From Salegentibacter sediminis (GTDB lineage Bacteria > Bacteroidota > Bacteroidia > Flavobacteriales > Flavobacteriaceae): 64,000 nucleotides of DNA. A model generated the notes under the pieces. That model searched no databases. It was not told the DNA's origin and saw only the letters and a list, made by a program, of their open reading frames with translations. The stretch lies in NCBI RefSeq assembly GCF_002078605.1, contig NZ_MSJR01000001.1, positions 186,001-250,000 on the forward strand, written 5' to 3'. The number at the start of each line of letters is the position of its first letter. Position 1 is the stretch's first letter. Shown one piece after another: positions 62,335 through 64,000 of the stretch. The position numbers were made by a program, and so were the translations under genes.

Positions 62335-62418
62335 ATGGATTTTCTTAGTTTTTTTGGTTGGTTATTTAGTTTGAAAAACGCCGTTGGATCTTGTGGTCTT
62401 CCGGCGTTTTTTGCTTAG
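62335..62418 (+). other. Short reading frame with Shine-Dalgarno and a hairpin
   Basis: AAAAAGGAGAAG precedes an ATG whose 27-codon frame starts MDFLSFFGWLF. From base 62374 it overlaps a terminator-like hairpin, whose T run ends before the stop codon, so the frame and the terminator exclude each other. It may be a small RNA of about 80-100 nt or a spurious frame. The rest of the gap 62154-62503 shows only this and the palindrome. Confidence 0.3.
62374..62412 (+). terminator. Terminator-like hairpin in the gpsA-LysM gap
   Basis: AAAAACGCCG and CGGCGTTTTTT enclose an 18-base loop and end in six T. No protein gene lies immediately upstream on the plus strand, which suggests a short transcript. 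Confidence 0.5.
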
Positions 62419-62503
62419 AAATCTAACAAAATTTTAGGACGACTTTTGGAAATAGAATGATTATGCTTTCGTAATTTACTGTAAATTAATAAAATCTAAA
62501 AAG

Positions 62504-63007
62504 ATGGGAGTATTTTCATTTATTAAAGATGCCGGAGAAAAAATCTTTGGCCGGGATAAAAAAGAGGCTGAAAAGCCAACCGAAAGAACAGAAAATACCC
62601 GCGAAAAAGCAGATCGTGAAAACGTTAAGGCGGCCTCAAAATTGGAGACTACCCTGCGAGATCTTAAATTACAGGTGGAAAATCTAAATATTAAGATTGA
62701 AGATGATATCGCCACCATTACCGGAAAGGCAGAGAACCAAAGCACTAAGGAAAAAGTAGTCTTGGTGGTAGGAAATTCAGAAGGAATTGCCAAGGTGGAC
62801 GATAGAATGACGGTAGATAAGACGGAGCCCGAAGCTAAGTTTCATACCGTAGAACGCGGAGATACTTTAAGCAAGATCGCAAAGGAACATTATGGAGATG
62901 CCATGAAATACCCGGTGATCTTTGAAGCAAATAAACCTATGCTAAAAGATCCCGATAAGATATATCCCGGGCAGGTGCTTAGAGTGCCACACCTGGAGAA
63001 AAAATAG
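62504..63007 (+). CDS. BON and LysM domain protein (Kbp/YgaU-like)
   Basis: A 167-residue soluble protein without a signal peptide. After a charged linker (about 15-45) comes a BON-type domain (about 48-105, LKLQVENLNIKIEDDIATITGKAEN) and a C-terminal LysM domain (about 118-165, FHTVERGDTLSKIAKEHYGD). The order matches E. coli Kbp, a cytoplasmic potassium-binding protein. The N-terminal GVFSFIKDAGEKIFG also matches that family. It stands alone. Confidence 0.88.
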   Translation: MGVFSFIKDAGEKIFGRDKKEAEKPTERTENTREKADRENVKAASKLETTLRDLKLQVENLNIKIEDDIATITGKAENQSTKEKVVLVVGNSEGIAKVDDRMTVDKTEPEAKFHTVERGDTLSKIAKEHYGDAMKYPVIFEANKPMLKDPDKIYPGQVLRVPHLEKK

Positions 63008-63012
63008 AAGTT

Positions 63013-63141
63013 AAGACTGTTTAAAAGTTTTGAGGAAGTTACTTTGAGGGCAGACGACGTCCTACAGCTTGTAGTTCCACGATGAAAAAAGTAGGTTCAA
63101 TCAGCTAAACTGAACGACCAAAAGGGTTTTTAAACAGTCTT
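63013..63141. repeat. 129-bp element with perfect 14-bp terminal inverted repeats
   Basis: AAGACTGTTTAAAA at 63013-63026 and TTTTAAACAGTCTT at 63128-63141 are exact inverted copies. Just inside them TTTTG and CAAAA can extend the pairing after a small internal loop. The interior has no reading frame but contains two small hairpins (CTACA/TGTAG and GGTTCA/TGAACGACC). It may be a miniature inverted-repeat transposable element or a structured RNA. No clear target duplication is seen at the ends. Confidence 0.6.
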
Positions 63142-63157
63142 TCTTTAAATAAAAGTG

Positions 63158-63185
63158 AAATCCCGATAACACCGCGGGATTTTTA
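63158..63185 (+). terminator. Terminator after the LysM gene, facing nadD
   Basis: AAATCCCG and CGGGATTT enclose a nine-base loop and run into T on the plus strand. It may also serve nadD from the other side. Confidence 0.7.
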
Positions 63186-63208
63186 TTTTCTGATTATCGT
63201 ATAAACGA

Positions 63209-63793
63209 TTACTTATAAAAATTCATCAGCTTGATATAATCCCAAACCGCAGATGGAAGCATTGGTTTTATATTTTTTCCCTCTTTTACCGCTCGTCTAA
63301 TGAAAGTCGAAGAAATTTCCATCACCGGGGCTGCAACCCGGGTGATCTTTGAGTGCTCCTTGAATTGTTCTGCGGGCTTCCCGACAGCAATTCTCGGGTA
63401 AACATAGATCTGATGATTTTCAAGGATCACCTCGTAATTCTTCCACTTGTGAAAGCTTTTCAGGTTGTCTTCCCCCATAATGGGGCAAAATTCATTTGTA
63501 GGATGTTTTTCCTGAAGATGGGCCAGGGTGGTAACAGTGTAATTGGGCTGAGGTAGGCCAAATTCGATATCGCTGGGTTTTAAATTTTCGTAGCCTTCGC
63601 AAGCCTTATACGCCATTTCCAGGCGATGATGATTTTCCAGCAAGCTGCTCTTCTTTTTAAAGGGATTGTGAGGGGTAACTACCAGCCAAACTTCATCCAG
63701 GTCTGAGAATTCGGCCATATGATTGGCGATAATTAGATGCCCGATATGCACCGGATTAAAAGTGCCGAAGAACAAGCCTATCTTTTTATTCAT
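63209..63793 (-). CDS. nadD: Nicotinate-nucleotide adenylyltransferase
   Basis: A 194-residue nucleotidyltransferase. The GTFNPVHIGHL segment (T/HxGH motif) and the C-terminal ISSTFIRRAVKEG signature are present. It makes deamido-NAD from nicotinate mononucleotide and ATP in NAD synthesis. Its start overlaps the gmk stop by eight bases, giving the gmk-nadD pair common in Bacteroidetes. Confidence 0.96.
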   Translation of the reverse strand: MNKKIGLFFGTFNPVHIGHLIIANHMAEFSDLDEVWLVVTPHNPFKKKSSLLENHHRLEMAYKACEGYENLKPSDIEFGLPQPNYTVTTLAHLQEKHPTNEFCPIMGEDNLKSFHKWKNYEVILENHQIYVYPRIAVGKPAEQFKEHSKITRVAAPVMEISSTFIRRAVKEGKNIKPMLPSAVWDYIKLMNFYK

Positions 63794-64000
63794 TTTCTGC
63801 TGGCTTTTCTGCTTTTACATAACTCGCCACCAGCTCATAAGCTTCCTTAAGCGCCGTGCCCAGGTGATGATTTTCGATTATAAAATCGAATTGAGGAGCC
63901 GTGGCCAGTTCTATCGATGCTTTTGCCACCCGCATATTTATCTTGTCGTCGCTCTCGGTCTTCCGCTTTTTCAATCGAATTTTTAATTCTTCGATGCTGG
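63786..64000 (-). CDS. gmk: Guanylate kinase, C-terminal part
   Basis: The 3' end of a gene entering from the right edge; 71 residues are visible. The segments SIEELKIRLKKRKTESDDK, MRVAKASIEL and FDFIIENHHL are the lid and C-terminal part of guanylate kinase, which phosphorylates GMP to GDP. The acidic end KAEKPAENE is followed by an overlapping nadD start. The N-terminal ATP-binding loop lies outside the window. Confidence 0.88.
   Translation of the reverse strand, partial: SIEELKIRLKKRKTESDDKINMRVAKASIELATAPQFDFIIENHHLGTALKEAYELVASYVKAEKPAENE

Overview
The window looks like a chromosomal segment of a marine or soil Flavobacteriaceae bacterium (Bacteroidetes), close in style to Gramella, Salegentibacter or Zunongwangia. 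This is inferred from several things seen together: AT-rich DNA with few Shine-Dalgarno sequences; promoters of the Bacteroidetes type (TTTG, about 19 nt, TAnnTTTG); an OmpA protein with thrombospondin type 3 repeats; a complete Bat (aerotolerance) operon; an IPExxxVDY-family protein between rnc and pyk; and GbsR/MarR control of an RND pump. No rRNA, prophage, CRISPR array or intact insertion sequence was seen. The segment is mostly housekeeping and envelope genes.

Layout. 0-3.4 kb: the end of a 2-oxoglutarate oxygenase, two tiny membrane proteins, an enoyl-CoA hydratase, a MATE pump and a GNAT acetyltransferase, then tRNA-Ala(GGC). 3.6-13.3 kb: a leftward run of an alpha/beta hydrolase, AddB-like nuclease, OmpA, Kbl and AddA-like helicase-nuclease. 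13.5-18.8 kb: superoxide dismutase, then a 680-bp gene-free stretch with three near-identical repeat units, then a long PurF-like enzyme, a PfkB kinase, RNase HI and PurN. 18.9-23.2 kb: acpP-fabF-rnc-IPExxxVDY-pyk on the plus strand. 23.3-28.7 kb: DinB, a small NAD-binding protein, a CYTH protein, a YciI-like lipoprotein, a PAP2 phosphatase with a membrane nucleotide cyclase, and thioredoxin. 28.8-35.0 kb: a tripartite RND efflux operon led by its GbsR/MarR regulator, with a perfect palindrome filling the promoter spacer.

35.2-45.4 kb: isoaspartyl peptidase, 3-hydroxyanthranilate dioxygenase, an ALDH7-type dehydrogenase, an old yellow enzyme, a Crp/Fnr regulator with an EamA transporter, an acyl-ACP desaturase, a metallophosphoesterase with an AlbA_2 protein, and an SDR. 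45.6-55.7 kb: a DUF4382 lipoprotein, then the Bat operon (MoxR, DUF58, BatD-like, BatA, BatB, BatC, BatD, BatE). 55.8-59.0 kb: a small secreted protein, SulP transporter and beta-carbonic anhydrase (a likely bicarbonate module), and CvpA. 59.1-64.0 kb: small unknowns, pheS, gpsA, a BON-LysM protein, nadD and the end of gmk.

The most interesting non-coding signals are the three tandem units at 14.15-14.69 kb, best read as minus-strand small RNAs each with its own -7-like box and terminator; the 11-bp-arm palindrome in the RND promoter; a 23-bp palindrome upstream of the SulP/carbonic anhydrase genes; a terminator-like hairpin inside the start of rnc; and a 129-bp element with 14-bp perfect terminal inverted repeats near 63.1 kb. 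All functional statements come from reading motifs; no database search was run.
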